A DNA stretch of 64,000 bases. Origin: Axinella damicornis. Its lineage: Eukaryota; Porifera; Demospongiae; Axinellida; Axinellidae. The notes beneath the pieces were generated by a model, which saw nothing but the letters and a program-made list of their open reading frames with translations, made no database searches and was not told the DNA's origin. The position numbers and the translations under genes were made by a program. Shown here piece after piece: positions 12,201 through 20,510 of this stretch (the first letter of the stretch is position 1; each line of letters opens with the position of its first letter). Location of the stretch: NCBI GenBank assembly GCA_963931865.1, contig OZ007511.1, forward strand, positions 3,124,198 through 3,188,197, given 5' to 3'.

Positions 12201-15200
12201 TTCTTTTCTTCCCTCTCCTGCTCCTTCTCCTGTTTCTTTGTGCTCCTTTTCATTTAGAATTGCCAGGGCATCAGCACTTGTCAACAAATGAGCACGTAGT
12301 GGAGCTGCCTTGGGTCCAGAAGGAGTTGAAGTGCTACGTACAACCAAATGCTTTGACAAAGGACTGACCTCAGTGTCCTCTTGCCAACTCAGAACACGAG
12401 GAGTTGAAACAACAGGAGCGCTACCAGAATCATTGTTGATGCTCAAGTTAGACTGGTCAATGCTATGAGCAATATTAGCTGCATCAAGTGGTCCAGGAAA
12501 AGGTCCAAATCCACACCCGCTGTCCTGTGCATGAGGAACCGCAGGTCAGGAAAACTTAAGGGATGGAGTGACGAGAGAAAGAAAGCTGCCTTTCAAGCAG
12601 TACATTACTGCTGTGGAGAGTTTGCAAACAACACCGAAGGCATTGTCAGTGTTGTAGACCACTTCTTGGCTTTCTTCTTGTGTGGCATGGCCCACACAAG
12701 CAGTTGTGTTCCCCAATAAACAATGCAAAACACAGGACTCAACCTCAGCTAGACATATGTAAAAGTTTGTAGTCCAAATCTTTAGGCTTACCTCTTCTTG
12801 ACACTAGCACACTCACAAATAGCTTCAATCATCACGAGGAAGACACCGCATACCTCTGAATTCTTCCGTGCATGCAATGCAATTAGGCTGTAGATTTTGC
12901 GCATACCTGTCGATAATTGGCACCATATGCTATGCATATCTGAGGCAAGAAACGTTGCTTCCAGAAAGTCTCTATCAGTTTGATTTGTATCTATGTGTGT
13001 TGGCTTTCCCATGAAGACAATAATACCTAGCTACGACCTCAACTGCTCACACAGGAACCTCATTAAGTGGTTGATGGTAGTGAGTATGAGGAACAAGATG
13101 GCAGTGCCCAGCGACGTATGTAGATGACATGGCTCCGGTGCACGCATGCTTGCTGCTATATAAACAATGGTGGGTACGCTTTCAGGTTTGAATGCAGAGC
13201 ACCCACCCCCTGTTCGGTTAACATTTAAGGTGAACCCTCTTTTGTGAGACTACCGCAGTATTTCCATACACCAATAATAGTAGTATTTCCATACATCAAT
13301 AATAGTAGTATTTCCATACACCAATAATATCATCATGATACAAACAATGTACTATTGACTAATTAGTGGGTAGTAATGACATTGCACCATGTTCCCTTGG
13401 CAACAAACAGTGTAATACCTGTTGCACTCCCATCATCAGTGGAGAAGCCAACCTCCACCAGCCTGCTTAGAGTACCAGTCAGCACAGAGACAATGAACAT
13501 CACACTTCCGGCACTTTCTTCAATTGAGTACGAAGTGGATGTGAATCCAATTGTAACCACTGCACACATATACACAAACATCCAAACAATTACCTCATTG
13601 CACAGTCAACTAATTAACTGAAGGTACTATAGAAACGAGTTTAAATGTATGGAGATGTAGGGATAGCAGAACAGCAAAAGGTAAGAAAACAAGCAGGGAT
13701 GATGGCATAAAACACAAAATAATGAAGAAAATGGCGTCACAGATGAAGCCATATTCATTGAGTGGGCGGTTTCAAGCGCCTCGTGAGACTTCGATGCTGT
13801 CATAGAGTAATGGGGTCGTGCACTGCTCAGTGTAAAATGCTGCTGTTTTGAGCAAACACTGTTTGTAGGCACGAAAGCTAATGATCTACTAGCTAGCTAA
13901 TCATGGATCTACTGTAGTGTTGAATTTTCAGTGTTGAATTTTCACTTGTCTTTCAAAATTTGCTCTCATAATAATGTATGCATGTACCTACACTTAAGAA
14001 TACTTAATGCTTATCATGCTTTTGTAGGTTCCAGCCCAGCCACTCAAGTTTTAGACACGAGAATGGCACAACCTTGGGGGATGAGCGTATATTATATATA
14101 TATGGGGTCTTCAGGGATTGTAGAGCCACATGATGGCATGTCTTTGCATGCCTCTTTCTTTTGATAGGTGCAGTCCAGGGACAGGTGATCTGCTCCACAA
14201 CTGATCCAATATCAACCCTAGCACAATGTGTGGAGGGCCAACTGTCTCCCCTAATCCTCTCATGTGCACAGGATCACTGGCACTTCATAAGCATAGATCA
14301 AGAACAGGCACTCAGCAAGAAATCTGTGCCAAAAATACGGCATCGTCTACGAAATGGGCTATGGCTAACTTCACCTCATGGAAAAAGGGCTGAACCGAGC
14401 AATTTGCTGATGATCCAGAGAAGCAAGTAGCTACCCGATGATCTTTTGCTCCAAAATGAGCTTCTCGGGGTGCAGTGTAACAATTTATCAGGGCACAAAC
14501 ACAGCTCAACCCCCTCCTGCCTTTCACAGTATCAATTATAACCATCCAGCCTGCTGTTTTGGGGGGGCCAGCCCCCTTGCTATTGGAAGTGTGGGGCTCC
14601 GCCCGAGTACAAGCAACACCAAAGCTAAAACGGCGTGCAAGAACACACCACTTTGATCTCATTTACTCTTTCACTCCGGACCTAAATTTACTGCTAGACA
14701 ATTTACACTAATAGGGGAATGGAGAGTTGCATGACACATTAAGTACAATTTCCTAAATTCAGAGGTACGGTCATGAGTGGGTCACCAGTCACTGTGTCAT
14801 TCACACGGAGTGCTGTTGGTGGTGGTGGTATGGTACTGTTGGTACGGTAAGGGGAGATACGCACAAATAGTACAATAACAACTATGGAGTCATATAACAA
14901 TGGTAGTCAGAGTAAACACTCACTGTCCAAATAGTAGTAGTAGCATTTGAAGGATTGATCACTGTATTTGGAGGTATAGCTTCACCAGGGCAGAAGGTTA
15001 CAGGGTCTTCCGCTCTGTTCGTGTCTCGTAAGATGTCCACTGTGAAACACTGACGACGATCATTATTCCCAAATGGACCCAAGCACTGGTTGGTTATTCC
15101 CGTGTAATCCTGACCAGCTGTAAGAGAAAGGACAACAACTTGTCATCACAACACCAATGCAGTACTGTTCTTTGGAATAGAGAGACATGCATGTTATGAA

Positions 15201-18087
15201 CTCTTACCTACAGCAGTCCCATCCACGGTGGAGACACAGTAGTAAACGCTGAGCAAGCCAGTCGTTGTTCGGCACCCTCCCCCCTACTACTCACTGCTGT
15301 CTGTCTTGGTTGTTACTATCCTTCACAAACCAAAGCTATTGTATCTCAATGATTTTCACCAATTATTTAACGGGGCGTTTGAAATATCAATATCTTGGTA
15401 GCCATGAATACAATGATCTCTTGTGGGTCTGCATTTTGCAAATTATGCAGGTATCAAAAGATTTATCGTTGCGAAAAAAGTATTTCCCTCAATAATATTG
15501 CTTTTCGATCTCAGGTTGTGCATGCATCTCTCTACCTTGTTGTGCAATGTATACATTATGCTAGTATGTACGNNNNNNNNNNNNNNNNNNNNNNNNNNNN
15601 NNNNNNNNNNNNNNNNNNNNNNNNNNNNNNNNNNNNNNNNNNNNNNNNNNNNNNNNNNNNNNNNNNNNNNNNNNNNNNNNNNNNNNNNNNNNNNNNNNNN
15701 NNNNNNNNNNNNNNNNNNNNNNNNNNNNNNNNNNNNNNNNNNNNNNNNNNNNNNNNNNNNNNNNNNNNNNNNACCTAATTGGTTTCCAATCTATGCCAAT
15801 TTCAATGGTATCTGTTGGAGGCAGTTGTGGGGGGTCAACTTTTGGAGTTTCATCCAACAGATGTACACTGTCAAGTTCAAAGACAAGCAGCAGCTGCACA
15901 TTAGCTGTTAGGAGTGTGTAAATAGGTACAGATGACATCTAAACACATTCAGGTGCTAAACTCTTTTTGAAAGGCCAGTACAAACTTTCTGCTCAAGCTT
16001 GCATGAAGTTTGAATCTTCACTGCATGTTGTTGGCAGCTTTGACAAATTTTCTCAAACATTTGATTTCACAAAAGTCATCCATTGAAACCTCACTACCAC
16101 TAATTATGATGGTTTATACATGCTGTTGCTAAGGTAATTCCATAGCAACAGGGGAGTTCTACTTATCCCAGGGTGGCACACAATGTTTCCCTCAACCGTA
16201 GCACCAACTATCTCGGCCCAAAATATTGGTATCATCTATTAAATAATTATTGGTAAATTACGTGAAAAGCGCGTATTACGCAATACCTGCATACAAGCAT
16301 CAACTGATATTAACTACCTAATATTGGTTATTGGAATGTCGGTTAAAATTCCACATCGGTGCATCCATACACTTGGACGTGTAGCTAGACTACTGGAGAT
16401 TACTGGAAATCAGTAGAGAGATTACAAGAGATTAGTAATTACCACTCACATGCAATGGGCTCCAGGTTGAATCCAGCTGGATAGCCGTAAGACACTCCAC
16501 TGCCATACCCGTAGACAAGGACACCAATGCCTACAGCGGCATCCAGGTGAAACACATTGGAAACTTCGGGAGAAAGAGACACTTGTGTTCCGTAACCGCA
16601 TATGGTGCCGCTGGCACAATAGATAGCGTTCCATGCTCCAGAAGCTCTGGCATTGTTCAGTCGAATGTCGTTGCGAGACTCGCGGGTGTTGTCAAAGAAC
16701 TGGGACGAGATGAGAATGTTCAAATAGCTGTCTGTGAACCCAGCTCCCACAGAATCTGATGGGGAGACGGTGAAGTTGTTAGTATACTGCTGAACGGGTG
16801 GCACAGTCATTAGGAAGGGGTCACCGAGTTCATTATTGGGCTCGGTTGAGGCTCCTGTTGCATACTGCATCACTAGGATGGGCTGGCTCGATTCAATGCA
16901 ACAGAAATCGTCCGGACCTGCTGTGAAACTGAAGCCTTCATTCCTAGTTAAGTTAGTGGTGGTAAAGTTCCCAGGGGAGGGTTGCAAACCACGTGTGGAA
17001 CATGTAACATTCACAGCAGTCAAGTCTCTGTTCAGAGCTGCGACTCTGAATATCTCTCCGGATCTGCGTCCCGCAAAAGGTGCAGTGAAATACAATGTCC
17101 CCCAAGTGTAATGCGAAGGCACCGCTTCCACAAAGTAGTCGCACCTTTGTGCCCCCACCGGCACATCGCCACACTGGTGGCCAGTAAACACTGCAATGGG
17201 ATAGTCAGAGACAACCACTGTCCCTGTGAAGTCCTGTCTTGATTGCACCATGTAGGTTTGCAAGCGGTCCAAGGTAAAAGTTGCCCTTTGGCCAGCGGCA
17301 ACAAGACGTGTTTGTGTCTCTATATCAAGTGGGATCTGAATGCTCTGTGATGGAGTAAGTCGGATTTCAGTGTTATCTCTGCATGAAATGATCAGAAATT
17401 GGCTGGTTGTCATTGCTGTTGTTGAGCTGCCAGAGAGGATATGATACCTGTGTCTTGGTGTGCGTCCATTAACCAAGGTAACAGGGTAATTGATGCAGGG
17501 CAGAGCAGTAAACGTATCGCTTGAAGGTGCCTCATGGTTTGAGCCGTAGACGCTAATGGTCTTGCCCTCTTCAGCCTTGACTCGGATTCCTTTGTTCCTC
17601 TGTGAGTCACTCGTGATTGTAACATCTTTTGGCAGCTGCAGCGTAGTAATCGATCCATACGTTGCCATCCCCGTCATTAAGAATTGAGGGTTGGTTGCTT
17701 CTACTGTGAAATTCACTGGACGTGGCTCATCCGTGGTGACCAATAGAGGAAGAGTTTCAGTTGCTGTGCTGACAACCACATTCTCCATGAAACCAATGAT
17801 GAATTCATTTGCTTTAGTTGAATGCATGCCAAAACCTGTTGAATTAGAGCGAAACGCATTACAAAAACACAGGCCTGATTTGCCAACGAGTCTTGGGTAC
17901 GTGTCGTGTGTGTATGGTGAACGTGTGATGCACACGCACAATACTATTCATGTGGTACATTGTCTTCAAAACAAGTAAGCATAAACCTTGACGGGCTTTA
18001 TTTCTTACCAGTTGGTTCGCTCTGAGGGGCTCCTAGAGCAACAGACACTGCGAACAGCACGAGCAATAATGACAGAGAGCCCGCCAT
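6043..18087 (-). CDS. Gene 2: IgGFc-binding / Calx-beta single-pass membrane protein
   Basis: Manually assembled. Exons (minus): 18087-18009, 17835-16450, a probable exon about 15904-15775 cut by the N gap, about 15283-15208, 15117-14924, 13559-13419, 11090-10884, 10713-10573, 10333-10085, 6767-6449 and 6268-6043 (stop). Domain order: signal peptide, IgGFc-binding-type domain (about residues 27-488), at least three Calx-beta domains each split over two exons, a Pro/Thr stalk with PPEST repeats, a transmembrane helix and a 74-residue tail. The phase pattern is 1-1 for most exons and phase 2 before the tail, as in gene 3. Homology of stalk, membrane and tail exons to gene 3 (43665-45281) makes the gene end firm. 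The product is probably a cell-surface adhesion or recognition receptor. Weak point: the phase does not carry from 14924 to 13559, so an exon or splice site there is wrong or missing. Confidence 0.75.
6449..6767 (-). CDS. Gene 2: Pro/Thr stalk and transmembrane helix
   Basis: After acceptor ...ATATAG the exon codes for about eight repeats of PPESTTA/PPETTTP, a likely O-glycosylated stalk, then SGAVAAVGSVTIISISIVII and AIIV as a single membrane-spanning helix, then TRSRRARFDLHQEEK with a basic stop-transfer segment. Donor GTAAGG in phase 2. The helix and juxtamembrane region match gene 3 exon 36, which has only one PPES unit, so the stalk was expanded in gene 2. The Cys-rich ORFs on the plus strand at 6460-6930 are antisense shadows of this repeat. 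Confidence 0.88.
7486..7760. repeat. Near-perfect 275-bp foldback
   Basis: ACAAGTAATAAAAAACATTT at the left pairs with AAATGTTTTCTATTACTTGT at the right. Pairing runs almost unbroken to the centre around CATATACGTATATAATG, including AGTGAAGTATACAA. It would form a very long hairpin. The mirror-image 78-codon ORFs on both strands result from the palindrome. Confidence 0.85.
7486..9765. repeat. Tandemly duplicated transposon-like unit, two copies of about 1.13 kb
   Basis: Each copy begins with a foldback (7486-7760 and 8637-8852; arms contain AACAGGATGTAGGGATA or GCAGGATGTAGGGATA) and is followed by the same 850-bp stretch. Shared landmarks include TTCAGCGATCTTGAGTAATA, CCATAGTTATTGAGTGGGCA and AACAATTTGCCCGTTTTGCG. 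Both end CAGAGTCTACCGACTCTGTGA. Short ORFs on both strands are not recognisable. A fragment of the same family lies at 13640-13870. The unit lies in the large intron of gene 2 before the stalk exon. Confidence 0.7.
10085..10713 (-). CDS. Gene 2: Calx-beta domain (exons 10713-10573 and 10333-10085)
   Basis: The first exon reads VVIGYASTAISVTEGDTATF and ends in STLDGTAT. The second (249 nt) reads GADYAAARTQFLSFSSQNMT and ends in AVLSITILDVD before the donor GTGAGT. Phases are 1-1 and fit the exons on each side. This is the last Calx-beta domain before the stalk. It is longer than those of gene 3 because of an extra loop around GGVEAPEAAGRVSL. Confidence 0.82.
10884..13559 (-). CDS. Gene 2: Calx-beta domain (exons 13559-13419 and 11090-10884)
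   Basis: The first exon (141 nt) reads VTIGFTSTSYSIEESAGSVM and ends in STDDGSAT. The second (207 nt) reads LGDYTALNLTLTFDSNTTSQ, followed by EVTVTVFDDNFLEITEIF, and ends in EATAIIGDND. Both are phase 1-1, and together they form one Calx-beta fold with the usual closing acidic DND. The intron between them (about 2.3 kb) holds a transposon fragment (13640-13870), the 12.0-12.6 kb ORF relic and a long pyrimidine tract just before the second exon. Confidence 0.8.
11095..11262 (-). other. Long pyrimidine tract before a gene 2 exon
   Basis: On the minus strand about 160 nt of nearly pure C/T (GA-rich on plus) precede the acceptor at 11091. The tract acts at least as an oversized polypyrimidine tract and is microsatellite-like. 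The plus-strand ORF of R, G, K and E over it is an artefact. Confidence 0.7.
12120..12540 (-). pseudogene. Frameshifted ORF relic, possibly transposase C-terminus
   Basis: Minus-strand frame 12446-12165 reads HLLTSADALAILNEKEHKET. The neighbouring frame continues as a lysine/glutamate/arginine-rich coiled-coil-like end (KKQEKEQEREEKKRHREEER). A Ser/Thr-rich linker then a charged coiled tail is common at the C-terminus of pogo/Tigger-type transposases, but no catalytic part is present. The frame change suggests decay. The identity is a weak guess. Confidence 0.25.
13640..13870. repeat. Fragment of the 7.5-9.8 kb repeat family
   Basis: Contains GATGTAGGGATAGCAGAACA, GCAGGGATGATGGCATAAAAC, ATTGAGTGGGCGG and AATGCTGCTGTTTTGAGC, each with a close match in the tandem unit at 7486-9765. 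It lies in gene 2 next to the Calx-beta exon at 13559. Confidence 0.55.
14924..15283 (-). CDS. Gene 2: divergent Calx-beta domain (two exons)
   Basis: The upstream exon ends at 15208 with the codons for VSTVDGTAV and donor GTAAGA. This is the same motif that ends all first-half exons of gene 3 (NTNDGTAA). Its left boundary (about 15283) is uncertain. The second exon, 15117-14924, starts in the matching phase and reads GQDYTGITNQCLGPFGNND, aligning with DYGALTDFSLGPFNND of gene 3, then QCFTVDILRDTNRAEDPVT. The donor used (GTGAGT) leaves phase 0, which conflicts with the next exon. The domain is cysteine-richer and more diverged than those of gene 3. Confidence 0.55.
15573..15772. other. Assembly gap (200 N)
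   Basis: Exactly 200 undetermined bases inside gene 2, between the IgGFc-binding exon and the first clear Calx-beta exons. A round number like this usually marks a scaffold gap of unknown size, so one or more exons could be missing. Confidence 0.95.
15775..15904 (-). CDS. Gene 2 probable exon truncated by assembly gap
   Basis: After the acceptor CTAACAG the frame that fits exon 2 (phase 1) reads NVQLLLVFELDSVHLLDETP then KVDPPQLPPTDTIEIGI, open up to the N run. A GT sits exactly at the gap edge (15774-15773), so the true end may be there or inside the gap. The sequence resembles a divergent first half of a Calx-beta domain but is not diagnostic. Confidence 0.45.
16450..17835 (-). CDS. Gene 2 exon 2: IgGFc-binding-type domain
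   Basis: A single 1386-nt exon (462 codons) from acceptor ...CAACAG to donor GTGAGT. The translation matches the IgGFc-binding N-terminal domain family found in FCGBP and many invertebrate surface proteins: a hydrophobic core around LIISCRDNTEIRLTPS, the segment VVVSDYPIAVFTGHQCGD, a cysteine pair near GAQRCDYFVE, then SGEIFRVAALNRDLTAVNVT and the closing GVLVYGYGSGVSYGYPAG. In known proteins this domain occurs in mucin-like or matrix proteins; the ligand here is unknown. The domain ends right at the donor, so it forms a self-contained phase 1-1 module. Small ORFs on the opposite strand (16547-17242, 17691-17978) are shadows of this exon. Confidence 0.88.
18009..18087 (-). CDS. Gene 2 exon 1: signal peptide
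   Basis: ATG at 18087-18085 begins MAGSLSLLLVLFAVSVALGA and then PQSEPT. This is a clear signal peptide with a likely cleavage after the small residues at about position 20. The donor GTAAGA follows at 18008 in phase 1, and joins G to GT at the next exon (17835) to give Gly. The start is chosen because it is the first Met of the hydrophobic segment. It differs from the signal exon shared by genes 1, 3 and 4. Confidence 0.85.
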
Positions 18088-18304
18088 TGCCCTGTCTTTG
18101 TCGACAGTCTGGTGCGCACACTCGAACTCGTACTCAGCCGCGCCACAACGTCAGCCCTACCTCCGGAAATGGGTGGAGCTGCATGCAGCGCGGCGCGCGC
18201 AAGGGGATGTTGACTTTGCATAAAACCAAGTGCATGCAGCATGGTTGTTATACTTCCAGATTTCAGCCGGGCAGGATTACGGTGAAGCGGCAGTGGTTTT
18301 CCTG
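18088..18304. promoter_or_regulatory. Shared 217-bp divergent promoter region of genes 2 and 3
   Basis: This is the entire interval between two outward-facing start codons. It is CpG-rich (GCAGCGCGGCGCGCGC at about 18186-18201). It holds ACGTCA at about 18149 (CRE half-site), CCGGAA at 18163-18168 (ETS core) and CATAAAA at 18219-18225, a weak TATA-like site about 80 nt before the gene 3 ATG. The last 45 nt (TTTCAGCCGGGCAGGATTAC...) are conserved upstream of gene 4, so they are probably 5'UTR or a core promoter element. Transcription start sites are not known. Confidence 0.6.
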
Positions 18305-20510
18305 ATGGTTGGTGGTGTGGCTGCGTGGCTGGTGCCAGTGGTGGTTCTTACTGCCATTGCTCAAGTTGGTAAGGCAGTATATGCAAATTACAGCTACGTA
18401 GCTGGCCATTTGCGACAATCAATGCTTGCTGTTGGAGAATCACCTGTGAGCACTGGCCAGGATTACTATCTTTGAAAAAGGGATATCGATATTCTGGACC
18501 TATATCTTGGAAAGAGCTATTGATTGGTTTTGCAACCCATGCACATCTTGAATTGGGGTGTTGGTAAGCAGTTGCTACACTAAAGAAGTCATATAATGCT
18601 GGAGCTCCTGGACCAGTTGTCAGCAGCAACACAAACTGAAGTTATTGCTATAGCAAACATTTTACTCTCGGCAAGCACAATATAACCGACAATACAAGTG
18701 GTTGATCTAATTGAAGGTTCCTTATGTATGTGGACAGTAGTTGTAAGTTGATACAGAGGGTCACTGTGTGTTAGTCTTAGTTATGTCTAGTGATTGCAGG
18801 GCAGTTTCCCATATTTACTACTAACCCAGTGGTTGTCCAATTATTCTTCGTGAGACGGGGGGAGAGTTTACAAATCACATACTAACAAACAAGAAATGTG
18901 CTTGTTGCTACTAGCTCAAGTGAAAAACAATTTGTTTCTTGGACACTACTATATCCTGTAATTTTAGGCCCTGTGGGTTTGAGTTACTGATGCTATTGAA
19001 AGCTCAATGCATTAAAAGTATGTTTTGTTATAAGAGAAGAAATAAGAATCGCAACTGAACATTAGCTAGGTAACCAAACATGTTGCTGTTTGCTCACAGA
19101 CCCTGTGCAAAGTGACTTTTCCTTGTTAGTCTAAGGTATGTATGTAGATAGGAAGTTATTTTATCTAATCCTTGTATGTTTATACTGTAAAAAAACACAT
19201 CATGCAGGGATAAAAGCTTCCACTCCAACTATGGTTGTTCCGATCCTACTGATCATGACGCATCCATGCATTTGTACTTGCTTTCATCGCACTACAGTTA
19301 TAGGGGGTACTACGATGAAAGTAATTTAACCTAAGTGCTTTAGCTATGCAAAGGAAAGAAGGAAGAAAATGACAAAATCAGACTTTTCTTTCTCCTCTAA
19401 GGTATGTTTGCAAGTATTTTTTGTGAACTGCTAGGAAGTATTTAGGATTGGCCAAGGAGTAGGAAAATGGCAAAAGTAGCTAAAGATAGAGAACACTACA
19501 CCTCGTCCTCTGATAGGTAGCTCATCTTCATTGCTTGCTGCCTCCTTCTGCTGATCATGACACATCTGCTTAAACCATTAACGTTTACCACAACTGCAGG
19601 GTAACACTATAGCTATGTGGTACCGTTAGCTAGTATCTCGACACGTGTTGGACCTTCCGCCCAGGAGACCTGAGTAGTACTTGATTTCCAATAATATTAA
19701 TGAAGTTTGCTATGAGAATCAGTCTGAGGCTTCATTGAATGTTCCACCTGTTGCCCCTCTCTTCCCGTATCAAACCGTGTGTACATGCTGCCTGCATCAA
19801 ACCGCATTCTGCCTATCAAACCACAGGCTGCCTGTATCAAACCGTAAATGTAGCTGCCTGAAGTGTTACTATTATTAATGTTCAGCAATCCAATTCAGTG
19901 GTGTAAGTTTAGTTTACCATCGACGGATGCCTAGCTCACAAAGGGGTGCAACACAAGGTGCCATATTCCCCCAGTCAATTTGCTTGGTGCATTGGGGTGC
20001 TGTGAACCTGGAAAGCCAACTTCTATATATATGACGCCTGTCCATTCCTGAATTCTGCTTTCACAGTGACCAGTGTCTTGCCAATTAGTAGCACATTTTC
20101 TCCTCACAATCAGTGAGATTATGCAAACCACCAGCTGGAGTTGTCTTGTGCCCAGACGTTCAGGCACAAGACTACAGCTGGAGTAGCTAGTGTGCCATGG
20201 GTGGTGATTATGAGCTAATGGCATTTCTCAAGCATATGTAGAACAGAAGTCTAATAGATGGTCAACTGCTGTAATGGCCATTCTTGCATTTAGAGGTTAT
20301 TAAAACTCTACAATACAGTGTGAATATACCTTCTGCTTTGTGTTTTGTGTTACCTCTCAGGTACTGCACAGGTGTTCCAGACATGCTATGACAATGGTCC
20401 AGCTAACTGTGGAGGAAATGTGATCACCGGTGTGAGCACTGCCCAGGACTGCTGCCTTGGAGACGGCTTCTGGTTTCGGGTCTCTCAGGGGCAGTGTGTA
20501 CAGTGCATTG
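18305..20510 (+). CDS. Gene 3 exons 1-2: signal peptide and six-cysteine module
   Basis: Exon 1 (18305-18368) codes MVGGVAAWLVPVVVLTAIAQ and a phase-1 donor GTAAGG. Exon 2 (20361-20510) continues GTAQVFQTCYDNGPANCGG, then ITGVSTAQDCCLGDGFWF and CVQCI. The six cysteines include an adjacent CC pair and a final CxxC, resembling small disulphide modules of matrix proteins (TB-like), but I cannot name the family. Intron 1 (about 2 kb) holds a decayed copy of this exon at 18430-18570. Relics in genes 1 and 4 show the module was once wider spread. Confidence 0.8.

Noticed and set aside
12048..12367. Hydrophobic Phe/Leu-rich plus-strand ORFs
   Set aside because: They are antisense to the Lys/Glu-rich minus-strand relic; composition is explained by the opposite strand.
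18305..18475. Unspliced reading of the gene 3 first exon into the following relic
   Set aside because: A strong GTAAGG donor at 18369 in phase 1 matches the acceptor phase at 20361, and the relic is closed by stops.
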